Source: Brasenia schreberi (Eukaryota; Streptophyta; Magnoliopsida; Nymphaeales; Cabombaceae). Taken from it: a DNA stretch of 64,000 nucleotides. Both the position numbers and the translations under genes were made by a program. This document shows positions 32,245 through 45,726 of this stretch, one piece after another. Position 1 is the first letter of the stretch, and each line of letters starts with the position of its first letter. The notes beneath the pieces were generated by a model. The model saw nothing but the letters and a program-made list of their open reading frames with translations. It did no database searches and was not told where the DNA came from. The DNA lies in the NCBI GenBank assembly GCA_036023115.1, contig JAYKKT010000037.1, positions 2,658,501 to 2,722,500 of the forward strand. Reading direction: 5' to 3'.

Positions 32245-32325
32245 TTCATCAAACTTTGGGTTGATTCATCTCAAAATAAACGGCCTTATTTTTTTCCCCG
32301 TTTGGGAAGGCCAAAGTTTGATGAA
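32245..32325. repeat. 15-bp perfect inverted repeat
   Basis: TTCATCAAACTTTGG (32245-32259) and CCAAAGTTTGATGAA (32311-32325) are separated by 51 bp. They could be the ends of a very short element or a hairpin. No TSD was recognised. Confidence 0.7.
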
Positions 32326-34309
32326 TGTTGCGCGTCATCATAACCAATCATCATTTTTGGTATCATTCTCTCTCTATATATATAAAGTTAATATTTTCGG
32401 TTATGTGAATTAGATTTGTAAATAATTTGATTTTAATGCAAATTACTTTTAACTTTAAGAACTTTATTAGGATTTGGATTAGGGTACACAACACCAAGTA
32501 CCCCATTCTCCATGGGAAAAGGAGAACCATGCCCATACCCATCCCCATGGTAAGAAGGTGGCTATAGTGCACAATTGAGGCTTGGGTTGGGTCAGGTATA
32601 AGCATATGGCTATCGGCAGTCATATTGCCCATGATATGGGGACTTGATATAATATTTATAACATTAGGTCAAAATGCTATATACATGAATTCTATTTTGA
32701 ATGCCGAGTCTTGGTTTGTAGGGCTTTCTGCATCGAATTAGTTTGGATCTTTATGGATACAAAAAATGGAAGACCTGAATGTGGACCAATCACTTTTTAT
32801 TACTTCGGTTTGCTAGAGTTAGGTTTGAAAGTAGTATAATTCATTGGATTTGGCAAAACTTCAAGCTGATATAATTTGCATCTTAATTGGATTGTGGGTT
32901 AATGGAAATATTTCACAAGATATTTTGTGAGTTAATTAACTAATTAAGTGACTATAACCTACCTTGCCTTTCTATGACAAGGAATCCTTTTCGACATAAA
33001 CAATCGATGATCAAACAATCTTATGGATGACTGAATAAAGCAAAGGGGACAGAAATGGGATAGACATCAGGGAGGTCCCAACCTGGGTCTTTGCTACCAA
33101 TCGCTTTGTTTACACCCTTTGTATGCCATGCCGGAAATTGCCTCATTTGTCACTTGGCTTTTCCTTTCCAAAGAATCCTTTCTCTGAAAAACAATTCCCA
33201 TCTGTCATGGGTCACTTTAAATCTCAAGTTTTTGTGAACATGGATCAAGAACTGGACCTTGCATGGACCCATTCACATACTCAAAATAGTGTAATCAGTC
33301 TAGACTCAACTTTAGCCACGAATGAGAAATAGTAATATAAGGAGCTTGAGGGGAATTAAAGAAGTAAATTCTAGAAGTCGTGTTGAACAGTACCTTGAGA
33401 TCGACCAAAGCAAAATAACTCATACAGCTATGTTTGTAATTTTTTTGAATACTGTGAACGTTTCTATTGAATATTTAAAAGATGGAGCTCGCTAAGCATG
33501 ATAATTTTGTTACTTTAGATGCATATATTCAGATCTTTTACATTATATTATGATATATGCTCGGGATTGAAACCTATCATAAAGAATAGGATTCAAGATG
33601 TAATGTTGATTCATGCATTGAGCATAATCCATCTCATTGCAATTAATAGTTGAAAAAGGAATAATATACAATTAATAACACATAAAAAGAGTATATAATG
33701 CACCAGTAAATCCAACCCAATCGGTCTTGAAAAAGAACAAAATTGGAAAATTTAAATTGCAACTGCAATAGTGCTCAGAATTCATTCTACTGCAGCAGCA
33801 AATTGCAGAACTTGGTCACACTACTTTTCTGCATTTATAATGAACTCGTCTTTTGGTTTCTAAACCCACCAAAACCCTCACACCTTACCTATACTACCAT
33901 CTATATGAATTGCTTTCGCTTGACAAAAACTTCTCTATTATGATAACACGGTTTCAAGGAAGCCTAGAAGCCATTCTTTATAAGTTGCTATCAGCACTCA
34001 TTTCTGACAAATAAGTCATGACCGTCACAAATTTTACGGATATTTGGGTACATCATACAACTCATGTATAAAGCTATTATGTGTTGCAATATTTTTATTG
34101 TATCCCTTGATAAGGTATCGATCAACATGTACGCAACCTCATTTCAGTGAATATTTTAGGCCTCGTGGTGATCACCTCCAACTTTGAAGGACTTTCCACG
34201 TTAAAATTTGGTGTCACGTCTCTTCTTGTTTTTTGGTTTTGATGCACATTTTATTTTGACTTCTTATTAGTCGGGCACTTGTTTGGTTATTGAATATGTG
34301 GGTTAGACT

Positions 34310-34430
34310 AGACAGGGCGGTTCCAAACTGCAACTTTTAGCTCGGAACCTGAATCCTTAATCGAACTGGTCTGCAACCAATCTCAGTTATGGCTCTGGAA
34401 CTGCTTGTTCTGGTTTGGGTCTAGAACTGA
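34310..34430 (+). repeat. GGTTCTGG-rich dispersed repeat, copy 2 of 3
   Basis: GGTTCCAAACTG, TCGGAACC, CTGGAACTG and TTCTGGTTTGGG occur in quick succession, as in 13288-13600 and 52085-52325. It is followed by an AT-rich stretch (AATTTATAAGAAATTTTAAA) that the third copy also has. Confidence 0.4.
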
Positions 34431-34482
34431 TAATTTATTAAAGAAATTTAAAATTTATAAGAAATTTTAAAAAAAAATACAA

Positions 34483-34611
34483 AACCACTACAACAAAATA
34501 CTCTTATGACAGCCATGATCCGGCATGTACTAGTTCATCCTTGGACATGATTTGTCTGGAGTGTATAACCCATCATGCCGGTTATTTCACTTACGTTTTG
34601 TTGCAGTGAAC
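34483..34611. mobile_element. CACTA-type MITE with TSD AAC
   Basis: The element is 34486-34608 (123 bp). The left end CACTACAACAAAA and the right end TTTTGTTGCAGTG are 13-bp terminal inverted repeats with one mismatch. They are flanked by AAC at 34483-34485 and 34609-34611. A CACTACAA terminus with a 3-bp TSD is the signature of En/Spm (CACTA) transposons. At this size it is non-autonomous. Confidence 0.85.
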
Positions 34612-34910
34612 ATGGCTGCCATGTAGGAAACTTACAACGAGCAAGACCAGCGGTGGAGTTCAAAATTTGATGGGGTGAGTGAGATTTGGGTGTATTAATG
34701 GAAATGGCCGCATTAGGCCACCAATAACACCCTCGAAATCCGTAAGGAAAGGGTTATGGATTTCAGGGATGTGGTTTCTTAGTGCAAAACAAATATTTAA
34801 AAATAAAGCTTTTGATTTACAAAAATAACGGAGGAAAGAATTGAGTCGCTTTTGATTTACAAAAATAATGGAGAAAAAAATTTGAAGCTAGTTTCTATCA
34901 AACTACACCA

Positions 34911-37900
34911 ATAACAACAACAAAGCCTTTTCCCATACTAGACGGGGTCGGCTACATGGATTCTTTGTTTCCACAAATCCCTATTGTGTGCCATGTTAGC
35001 AATTAACTCAGAATAAGGATCATTCTTTATTGTTTCTTTCCAACACTTTTGTGGTCGTCCTCTAACTCTTTTAATACTTTCCAAATTTAGTTTTTCATAC
35101 CTTCTTACAGGTTCTTCTTTTGATCTTCCTTCTATATGTTCAAACCATCTTAAATGATATTCTCTCATTTTATCCTCTATTTGTTCTACTCCTAATTTGT
35201 TTCTAATAACCTCTACGGTCTTTTCTTGTATGACCACTCATCCATCTCAACATCTTCATTTCTGTCACAGACATCTTTTGTACATGATGATTAACTTACC
35301 AACACTCAAAACCATAAAACATGGTAGGCCTAATTGCTACTCTATAATATTTACCTTTTAAATTTAATGGTATCTTCTTATCACAAAGAATACATGATGC
35401 TCCTCTCCATTTTAACCAACGAGCATTAATTTTATGGGTAACATCTCCATCAATTCTTCTATCACTATAAAAAATTGACCCAAGGTATTTAAAACTTTCC
35501 TTTTGAGAGATGCAATGTGTGCCAATTTTAATTTCTATGTCCTCTGAGGTAACCAAATGATCAAACTTACATTCCATATATTATGTCTTTGTTCTACTAA
35601 GTGAGAGGCCTTTGCTTTCTAATGTTTCTCTTCATAGTTCCAATTTTCTATTAACTTTTTCCTTAGACTCCTCCACTAATACAATGTCATCTACAAATAA
35701 CATACACCAAGGTACTTCATCTTGAATATGTTTTGTTAACTCATCAATCACCATTATAAACAAGTACGGAATTAAAGTTGATCCTTGATGTAACCCAATA
35801 TTAACTTCAAAGAAGTCTGTCATTCCTTCATGAGTCCCTCACACATGTTTTTGCACTATCATACATGTCTCTTATAAGGTTAATGTATGTCAATGGGATA
35901 CCTCTTTTTTCTAAAGTTCTCCAAAGAACCTCCCTCGGTACTCTATCATAAGCTTTTTCTAGATCAATAAATATCATGTAAAGGTCTTTCTTTTTTGCTC
36001 TAAAATATTCCATAAGCCATCTCAAAAGGTGAATTGCTTCAACAGTAGATCTACCTGGCATGAATCCAAATTGGTTCTCAGTTGTACTTGATACTTGTCT
36101 TAACCTACGTTCAATAATTCTTTCCACAATTTCATAGTATGGCTCATTAACTTAATACCTCGATAATTCGCAAAATTTTGAATGTCTCCCTTGTTCTTAT
36201 ATATGGGTATAAGTGTACTTGCTCTCCATTCCTCAAGCACCTTTTAGTTTTTTCATATTTCATTAAATAGTCTTGTTAGTCAAATATTCTTTTTTCTCCT
36301 AGTATTTTCCATACTTCTATAAGAATATTATCTGGTCCTACCGATTTACCACCCTTCATATATTTAAGAGCCTCTTTGACTTCATTCTTTTGAATATGTT
36401 GGTAGAAATTGTGGTTTATATACTTTTCTGATTTGTCTAACTCTCCTAAGCTAATACTAACATCTTTATTTTCATTAAAAAGCTTATAAAAATAGTTTTT
36501 CCATCTATTTCTTATATCATCATTTGCCACTGGAATTTTTTCATCATCTTCCTTGATGCATCTAACATAATTAAGATCTTTAGTTTTCTTATCTTTAGCC
36601 CTAGCTATCCTAAAAATATCTCTTTAACCCTTTTTTGAGTTGAGTTTTTTTATATAAATCCTCTCAAATTTTAGCTTTTGCTTCATTCACGGCTTTTTTC
36701 GCTCCCTTCTTTGCTTTCTTATAAGCCTCTAAAGTTTCACTAGTTTTCTTAGCATAATGTGATTTGTAACATGCCCTCTTTGCCTTGATTTTATTTTGCA
36801 CTATTTCACTCCACCACCAAGCTTCTTTTTGTGCCGGTATACCTCCCTTAGATACACCTAACACATCTTTTACCACTTTCCTAATATGCATAGCCATATT
36901 ATTCCAAATATCACAGGGTGCACCAATGTAATTCCAAACATCTCATTGAAGGACTTTCTGTTTAAATATATCTTGTTTCTCGCTTTTGAGGTTCCACCAT
37001 TTAGTCTGAATAGCTCGATGCACTCTTTTCTTCTTTGTCCATTTTTTTATTTGTAAATCTATAAATAAAAGTCGATGTTGGGTGGTTAAGCTTTCTCCTA
37101 GAATTACCTTGCAATCTTTACAACGCGCTCTATCTTTTTTTCTACAAATAAAGTAATCAATTTGTGTTTGTGATAAGCCACTCTTATAAGTAATTAAATA
37201 TTCATCTCATTTTTTGAAGATTGTATTGACTATAAAGAGATCAAATGCCATAGCAAAATTTAAAATCTCCCTACCTTTATCGTTTATATCTCCAAAACCA
37301 AAGTTTCCATGAATCCCTTGATATCCTAATGCCTCTTTACCGACATGTTCATTTAATCACCTTATGTAACTCTTCTCCAAAAGTTGTCTTTATGCGTAAG
37401 CACAAACTATATTCAAAACCTCTGCTCCTAACACTAATTTCAACGTCACGATTCGGTCACCATATCATTGTATGTCTACTACACTATCCTTTAAATCTTT
37501 GTTTATGATAATACCAACTCCTTTTCGAGCCTTTTCTTTACGTAAGTACCATAATTTAAAATCTATATCCTCTATCTCCTTTGCTTTTTCTCCAACCCAT
37601 TTTGTCTTCTGTAAACATAGAATATGAATATTTCTCTTAATCATAGTATCTACCACCTCCATTAGCTTACCGGATAATGTTCCGATATTCTAAGAACCAA
37701 TACGAATCTTATTATCTAGGACTAGCTTCCGTTCATATTCAAAATGCGGAGACCCTCTCTGAAAATTATTCACTATATTCAGGTGACAATGTAGTGGGAC
37801 TAACTTCTTTACCCACACTCGTTCATGATGTGGGAACCCTCTCTGCAATTGATTCACTACATCCGGACGAAAATGTAGTTGACTTTGCTTACTTATCACT

Positions 37901-38070
37901 GCACTCGGGCTTTGTAGCGCATTGCTAAGTGGGGACGCCTGAAAGCAATACTCATAATTTGTGTAATCCATAGTATAAAAATCCGACAATATGGTGGCTT
38001 TCAGAAGCCTAACACAACACTCCTCCTTTATCCGGGTTTAGGACCGGTAATGCAAGGGTGATCCCTTACA
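34911..38070 (-). mobile_element. RTE LINE copy, nearly full length (3.16 kb)
   Basis: The 3' end, with an ACAACAACAAAGCC-type tail (seen on plus), is at 34911. The 5' leader ends at GATCCCTTAC (38070), about 12 bp short of the family 5' end. On the minus strand the pieces are 5' extension (37989-37690), endonuclease (GS-stop-NIGTLSGKLMEVVDT, LCLQKTKWVGEKAKEI, WYLRKEKARKGVGIIIN), linker (36897-36664; 36530-36276 IRNRWKNYFYKLFNENKDV), and RT in four open pieces (36127-35828, 35823-35632, 35577-35296, 35237-34938). The endonuclease Trp of GSWN is TAG and the ETKW catalytic Glu is Lys. The FADD box reads FVDD. No clear TSD was seen. Confidence 0.88.
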
Positions 38071-38896
38071 AAAAAGACGAGCGAGTATTGCGAGAACACT
38101 AACCAATGGCCGAGAGAAGGTCAATTAGCACTCAGATCTTTTTATTTTCAAGTTTTAAATCGGGACCAAATTATTATTGTTCCCAATTAGTCTCGGAATT
38201 ACATACCATTGCTGTAAATTAATCTCTATTCATATATTTTCTCATGAATTTACAAGAATACCGAGGGACTAATTTTATGTCTTTAGCCCTATTCTGTTAC
38301 GCAAATTACAAAATCATACATAATTGTGTTTTGAGTATTCAATCCCGTTGCTTTATTTAAATCATGAAATTATCAAGCTATGAAAATATGTTTCTACCCA
38401 TACTCTTTTTGTAGAATCACAGAAACATACTTTTGTAGCTTGTGTTGCTATTTGTCCAGTGATTTGAATAGTCAAGCACATACCCTGATACTTTGATATA
38501 ATTGATATAATTCCCTGAACCGATACATAGGCAAATTTATAGGACTGTTCATTTGCTTTAAGAAATTTTATAGTTTGTTTGTTTAGAGACAAGAAAAATT
38601 ATAATTCCTTATTTATTTAGATACATTTATAGTTTTGCCCTCCATTTTTTCTGCAAATACAAAAACTAGTTTAAATTATAGATGGTACTTGTAACTTTTC
38701 TAAAATTATTGTCATATGCCTCGAATTATTTATAGGACAATAGATGTTGTTTTATGTTATTACTTATTAGTGCTTGGCTAGTTAATTTTAGTTGTTTGTT
38801 AGAATTATGTTTAATTCTTACTATCGATTGCTTCTTAAATGTTTCTTGCATGAAATACATAGACCCTCTAATTGTTATTTTTACCCAAAATATAAA
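38071..38896. other. AT-rich spacer, nothing recognised
   Basis: No gene, repeat end or structured motif was identified between the RTE copy and the Copia gag relic. Confidence 0.5.
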
Positions 38897-39330
38897 AATG
38901 ACTACTATAATTTATGCTTTTGAATTGACAAAGACATAAAAACTGAACGACTTAAACCTTCAAATCTGGAAAGGAGAATTCCTTTGGCCTTAACATTAGA
39001 GAGCATTGATTATATTTTAAGGAAAATAAAAATCTCACTAGAACCTAAAGCAATAGATAAGGAACACATAATTTACAAAACCTTCAAAAAGGATGAGTTT
39101 GCTGCCATGACAATCATGCTCATGTATATGGAAGATGACTTAATTAGAGTTTTTGAGGAATGTAAAATTACAAAAGAACATTTTGATTTTGTAGTTGCAA
39201 AATATGAAACTAAGGCCAAGTTACATGTTCAACTATTCCTTTAGAAATATAACTCTCACAAAATAAAAGAAGTGGATAACATAGTCGAGCATGTAAATCA
39301 AATGTTAGTTATAACTAGGGCTTTGCTGTA
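38897..39330 (+). pseudogene. Copia gag (UBN2-type) fragment
   Basis: KLNDLNLQIWKGEF, a frameshift at about 38984, then ALTLESIDYILRKIK, KKDEFAAMTIMLMYMEDDLI, FEECKITKEHFDFVVAKYETKAKLHVQL, a stop at about 39242, and KYNSHKIKEVDNIVEHVNQML. This is the standard gag order of plant Copia elements (LNxxNFxxWK; W/F-D-x-V-x-x-K-Y; D-x-V-x-H-V-x-x-M). No LTRs, zinc knuckle or pol follow, so it is an orphan fragment. Confidence 0.75.
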
Positions 39331-40129
39331 CCAAAATCAGTAATCTCATACTTGTGTAGATGTAGACTATTCTAAATAGTCTACCTTCTTCTTTGAATAT
39401 GGTCACTCCTACACTTAGATTGAGACTTGACTTCATCTTTTCTACTTAGATTAAGACCTAACTTCACCTTTTCTGAACTTCCCCTCAAACTTACTATTGA
39501 CGAAGAACATATTTGGCTAGTTTGGTGAATTCATTTATATACTCTCGTAATGGTCGTTCATTTTGCCATAATTATAAATAATACTCATTGATACGTTCCA
39601 TAATAGATGGTGAAAAGAAATAAATATGAAATTACTTCTTCAACCTCTTCTATAATTCACCAGGCATCTTCGTTGTTGTACATTCCACTAAGCTAAGGAT
39701 GTATCTAAGTAGTAATGGAGTCATCCTTCCTTGTTATTCTTCGTCAATTTAAGATATGTGGTTGATACTCATGAACCGTTAATAAATATGAAGGCGACAA
39801 CCAAAACAATCAAAAACATGTCAAAAGTTCATTTATTTATATACAATGTAAGATCCAAGAAGGCAATAGTATAACAAAAAAAAATTCAAAACTACAAGGA
39901 GCCTATCAACTACTACCATCTAGCAGTGAAAGACAAAGTTATTCTTCATTGTCCCACGTGCTCAACGTATAACTATACCCTAAAATTAATTAAAATAAAA
40001 CCTTACAACCACATTGTAAACCACATTGTACTCATAAATAGATGTAATCCCTCAACAAATAATCATACTAGAGACATGCACTATTTCAAGTCATGCGGTG
40101 AGAAAATATACATCATCTAACAAAATCAA
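39331..40129. other. AT-rich spacer
   Basis: A short imperfect repeat CTTAGATT(A/G)AGA(C/G)...TTCATCTTTTCT is seen around 39410-39475. No gene was recognised. Confidence 0.4.
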
Positions 40130-40560
40130 TATCATTATCAAGCGATACTTGATACGAATATGTGATTTGATATTGATATGTTATTTTGACATAAGTGGAT
40201 ATATGTAACTATTGTGGATGTGGATGTGGTTATGTGAACTTTGAGAGATGACCCAGTGAATGTTATTGTGGATATGGGATGTGACTCTAGAGATATTGTT
40301 ATGATTATATGGTTGAATTCATGACTATTAGTGGGGTATTTAGATACTTTTGCCCCGTAGACAAAATGGGAAGAGACTTGGTGGGACCTTTTGAGGTACC
40401 AAGATCCTAGGCCCAACATGGTGGGGGGTGTCAAAGGTCACATGACTGAACAGGCGTATGGTGCGGGTAACTCCTACAGCGTCATAATGGTTTGTTACAC
40501 TATACAGTTTATGATATGGAAACTAAGTTGCATATTAATAAGTGTTTGAGTATGCATGCA
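40130..40560 (-). repeat. Fragment of long LTR-like family, inverted relative to the next piece
   Basis: The plus sequence GGGTATTTAGATACTTTTGCCCCGTAGA... (about 40332-40400) parallels 47410-47480 of the minus-oriented copy (GCGATATTTAGATAGTGTTGCTTTGTAGA). The fragment therefore lies in the minus orientation, next to a plus-oriented piece starting near 40570. Confidence 0.4.
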
Positions 40561-40569
40561 CTATATATA

Positions 40570-42046
40570 AACTTTGTACTCTCGTTGACTAGTTTCACTA
40601 ATCCCCAACTTAGGTTTGTCGTAACTAATATGAGTTGCCTACTATAACTATAAGTACAAACTAACTCAACCAATGAAGTAGCCAACACAACTCAACACAT
40701 CTATGAGTTAGGACTATTCGATACGTCCATATATAATCCACTAACGTCATACACTGTCGTGAAAAGTAGATCCATGCCAATAACATTTCACTCATTTACA
40801 ATGAAAACTAACGAGCTAACACTAATAGATAGTTCATCTATAATCCATCGACATCTCATACCGTTGTGAAAGATAAATTCATATCCATTGAGTGGTTTAC
40901 TTGCATACAAGCACACTCATGTCATGCATCCATATAGTCATCGAAATATTTTAAAGACTATTTTACAAACCAACACATATATACTCATTTAAAAGCATTA
41001 AAAAAAAATCACAATCTCATGCATTATGTCAAAGCAGTGAATACTACCTCTATCATATAACCGAAAAGAGAACACATCAACCTACCCGATGCCTCTACAC
41101 AAATCCAAATACAATAGTGCTACCTCCCTTTAATCACCTTAATTTAGTCCCTAAATCATGATTAAAATATAATATTAATATTTTACATTCAAATAAAAAC
41201 TCAACAGTTCAAACCACATTGAAATTTGATCTCAAATGAGTCTCAAAACCCTAAAAACCCAATATGGATCTGTATAATACTGTTTGGATCTAGTTAAAAG
41301 ATCTATACCCAAATTTGATTTAAAACAAATCTCGGCTCACAACAGACACGAATCTAGATAGAGAACTGTGTCCCTGTAAAGACATTGGTTCAGTGTCCTG
41401 GTCGATATCGTCCACACCTGACACAACACGGTGGGGGCCGACATGACACGTTGTACTGGTTCGACATAAAAAATCAGAAGTTTTGGTCAGTTTCTCTAAG
41501 ATTTCAAATGTCAAATGATCTGTCATGGGTAGGCGGACCATTTGCCCTCAACAATCGCTGCCCACCATTTGCGGTTTCACCGAAAATAGGGAGAAAAGGG
41601 TGAAGGTGACCCATTTTTTTTTACTCTCATAGGTTTCCTATGATTTCACCTCTAAAATGGACGAAAGAAGGGCAATTTCTTTACCTTGTCCTCTTAACAG
41701 ATGAATCTAGTTGTTTCTCCTTTTGATCGTTGCTATTTTCGACATAAAATATGATCACTCTCTTTTACCGTTCTTTTCTCTTTGCCTCCCTTTCTTTTCT
41801 TTGTTTCTCTCTCCCTCTGTTTCTCTTTCTTCTCTCTCTCTCTTCTCTCTCTTACACTAAGCGGTTGGAGGGCGGTTTATGCTGCCCTCCCTTTCGCCAG
41901 AAGGTAGTCACTGTGGTCACCGCCCATTGTTGTAGCAGACAAATCTCGTGGCTCCTGTTTGCTGCTCCAATCATCAAGTCCCAAGCAGGACATGAGTATG
42001 GATTGGTTTGGGTATGATGGACCCGATCCGATCTAAACTGCACATT
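40570..42046 (+). repeat. Long LTR-like repeat, copy L1
   Basis: Homology to the other copies is clearest at 41151-41215 (CCCTAAATCATGATTAAAAT, AATATTAATATTTTACATTC, AAACTCAACAGTTCAA), which is the reverse complement of 46672-46742. Also, 41228-41290 (TCTCAAATGAGTCTC, CCAATATGGATCTGT) matches 60435-60480. It ends at 42046 against an RTE relic. No coding content was recognised. The pyrimidine-rich stretch 41750-41860 (CTCTCTTTCTTCTC) lies inside. Confidence 0.5.
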
Positions 42047-44508
42047 CATCTTGAATATGTTTTGTTAACTCATTAATGACCAATATAAATAAATATGGAC
42101 TTAAAATTTATCCCTGATGTAACCCAATAATAACTTCAAAGGAGTTTGTCATTCCTTTATGAGTCTTCACACAAGTTTTTGTACCATCATATATGTCTCT
42201 TATAAGATTTATATATGTCAATGAGATACCTATCTTTTCAAAGGTTATCTAAAAAACATCTCTTGGCACCCTATCATAAGCTTTTTTAGATAAATAAATA
42301 TCATGTGAAGGTTATTTCTTTTTGCTCTAAAATATTTCACAAGATATCTCAATAGATGAATCGTTTAAATAGTACATCTTTCATGCATGAATCTGAATTG
42401 GTTCTCTATTATACTCAATAGTTGTCTTAACCAACATTCGATAATTCTTTCTCATAACTTCATAGTGTGGCTCATTAATTTGATACCTCGATAATTCGAA
42501 TAATTCTAAATGTCTCTCTTGTTCTTATATATCGATATAAGTGTACTCACTCTTTGTTGCTCAGGCATATTTTGAGTTCCCCATATTTCATTAAATAGTT
42601 TTGTGAGCCACGTGAACCCAATCTCTTCTAAAATTTTCAATACTTGTATAGTAATGTTGTCTGGTTCTATATATTTACTAACCTTCATATATTTAAGAAT
42701 TTCTTTGACTTCATTCTTTTGAATATGCCAATAGAAATTACTGTTTATATAATTTTTTGATTTGGTTAACTCTCCTAAACTAATACTAACATTTTAGCTA
42801 TTTTTTATATTATCATTCGCTACTAGTATCTTCTCATCCTCATCTTTGATGCATCTAACAAAAGTAAGATCCTTAGTTTTCTTATCTATAGGCTTAGCTA
42901 TCCTAAAAATATCTCTTTCATCTTTCTTTGAGTTAAGCATTTTATGTAAATCCCTCCAAATTTTGCTTTTTGTTTTACTAACGACTTTTTTTACTTCTTT
43001 CTTAGGTTTCTTATAAGTGTCCCAAGTTTCACTAGTCTTTCTTAGCATAATACAATTTATGACACGATTTCTTTGCCTTGACTTTATCTTACACCACTTC
43101 ACTCAACCACCAAGCTTTTTTTGTGCCGGTACGTCTTCCTTAGATTCGCCTAACACATCTTTTGTCACTTCTCTAATATGTATAGTCATATTGTTTCACA
43201 TATCATAAGGTATACCTACATAATTTCAAGCATATACTTGAAAAACTATCCATTTAAATATATTGTTTTTCTCATATTTGAGGTTCAACCATCTAGTTTG
43301 AATAACTCTATGCACTCTATTCCTTTTTGTCTATTTTTTTACTTGGAAATTAATTACTAAAAATCGATGTTGAATAGTTAAACTTTCTCCTAGAATTACC
43401 TTGCAATCTTTACAACACGATCTATATTTTTTTCTACAAACAAAATGATCAATTTGTGTGTGACAAACCACTCTTATAAGTGATTAAATGTTCATCTCAT
43501 TTTTTGAAAATTGTATTGGCTATAAAGAGATCAAAAGCCATGGTAAAATTTAAAATCTCCCTACCCTCCTCATTTATATCCCTAAAATTATATTTTCATT
43601 AATACCTTGATATCCTAATGCATCTTTTCCGACATATACATTTTAAGTCTCCTCCTAAATAAATCATCTCTCTTTATAAAATTTTTTCAATTACCTTATT
43701 TAACTCCAAAAAAAACCTTCTTTATATTATCTTCTAATCCTACTTTGATGTATAAGCACAAACTATATTCAAAGCTTTTACTCCTAATACTAATTTCATC
43801 ATCATAATGCGGTCATTATATGATTGTTTCTCCTCCTAAACAAATCATCCTAACACTAATTTCACCATCATGGTGTATAAGCACAAACTACACTATCCTT
43901 TAAATCTTTATTTATAATAATACCAACTTCATTTCGAGCATTTTCTTTTCATGAGTATCATAATTTAAAACCATTATTTTCAATTTCTTTTGTTTCTTCT
44001 CCAACCCACTTTGTCTCTTGTAAATATAAAATGTGAATCTTTCTCTAAATCATAGTATCTACCACCTCTATTAACTTGTCGGTCAATATTTTGATATTTC
44101 AAGTATCAATATGAATCTTATTATCTAAGAATAGCTTCCTTATTCATGCATTCATCCATTATGAAAATGTAGAGACTCTCACTGTAACTTGTTCACTACG
44201 TTCGAGCGACAATGTCGCAGTATTAACTTCTTTACTCACACTATGATATGAGAACCTTCTATGCAATTGATTCACCACATTTAGGTGAAGGATTAGCGAC
44301 CCTTGCTTATTTTTCACTGCATTCAGGCTCTGCAGTGCGTCCCTAAGAGGGAACGTTCTAACATAATGCTCATAATTTATAGAATCCATGGTAAATAACT
44401 TCAACAAGGTTTTACGCTGGTTGTTGAAAGCCTAACACAACCCTCTTCCTTTATCTGAGCTTGGGACCGGTCGGTCATGCAAGAGTGATCCCTTACATGG
44501 GCGAAGTT
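42047..44508 (-). mobile_element. RTE LINE relic lacking its 3' end
   Basis: The minus-strand pieces run from the RT motif B region at the left edge (CATCTTGAATATGTTTTGTTAACTC on plus is antisense of the IDELTKHIQDE region) to the 5' terminus GCGAAGTT at 44508. Linker (43102-42794, GRDLHKMLNSKKDERDIFRI) and RT start (42688-42506) are recognisable. It is more diverged than the other copies. LINEs normally lose the 5' end; here the 3' end is missing and the LTR-like copy L1 abuts, so a later rearrangement or deletion removed it. Confidence 0.8.
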
Positions 44509-45726
44509 TATTCAAATAAAAGTAAATCTAAAAAATTAAAATTAAAAAATAGAGTAGATGGGAAGAGTAGTGCAAGATGCTCTGAGTAGTGATTTGTACG
44601 AGTATCTGAACATAGGTACATTATTAGATAATTAGACTAATAAATAGTAATACTATCAATAATAATAACAATAATAATGGCAAGTAAAATGTGTATATAA
44701 GATATTAAGTTGGTTTAGATTGCATCGCTATGAACCTAAGTTTATCAACTAAAGTCTATGCATAAAAATGGCGTCCGTGAATGTGCACATTAAACATAAG
44801 AAACCATGAAAAATGAGGTGTTAGCCGGATGACAACTATATAAATTGCAAACAAGAACGAGTTGTATATATATATATATATATGAGGTATGTAGGATTCG
44901 TACTGGTGTAAATTAGATAGTGAGAAAGAGAATGTTGATATTATATGATTATGTGGGAGTATCAAAGTGTATAATGATAAAGCCAGTACATGGTCGTTAT
45001 GAACCACATGCAGGAACGTATATGTCGCTTAACAAGTATGTTTGGATAGTAAGGACAATATTCTTAAGTTAAACAACCTCTATTATGAAATCGGAAACCT
45101 GCAGTGTATCTTGTGGAAAACTTTCCAAGGTCAGGATATTAAGTATATACCATGTGGTCAAGCTAGTGATATGATGAGGCTAAGTACAATATTAGTTTTC
45201 AATATTTTCAGAATGTATTTTGGAAATTAAGGAGTTTTTCTTTGGTGAAGATTTTAATATGTGCATTGTGTTAAAAAAAATTATTAATCAAAATATTTTT
45301 ATTGTATTGTAAAATTTTGATCACTTCACGTGCTTGTCGCACGTGATCCAGGGGCCCCCTATCTATGGAAGTGCATCATCACATGAGAGTATGACAACAT
45401 ATTTTATTGACTAAATATGTTTTGTTAACATGATCTAATTGATATTTATATGCACTTATTTATTATCATAACATTTTTATGACATTCATAAGGCCATTTT
45501 TCATTAAAAAGAGTGAAATCAATGATAAATAAGTGACGCTAAAGCATCAATGGTTATAGCAGTATGCTTGAATCAATATTCCAACATAAAGTTGGTTCTT
45601 AGGTTAGTGAATATCTTACATGAGTGAATAGTAATTTGAGAATAAAAATTGATTTTAAAGAATATGAGTATTACTGAGATGAGTAAAACCATAGTCATAA
45701 GATACGTCAAAATAAAATTAGTAAGA
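44509..45726. other. Intergenic, (TA)n tract
   Basis: A TATATA tract lies at 44866-44883 (it creates the minus frame 44756-45007). No gene was recognised. It is short in features apart from AT-rich sequence. Confidence 0.45.

Larger units (their letters stand above)
30386..34485. other. Intergenic region upstream of the WAKL pseudogene
   Basis: It probably starts with the old promoter of the pseudogene. It contains a 43-bp tandem pair (31423-31508), a 15-bp perfect inverted repeat (32245-32259 and 32311-32325), a TA-rich tract at about 32370-32385, and a GGTTC-type repeat block (34310-34430). Open frames such as plus 33123-33332 match no family I recognise. Confidence 0.5.
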
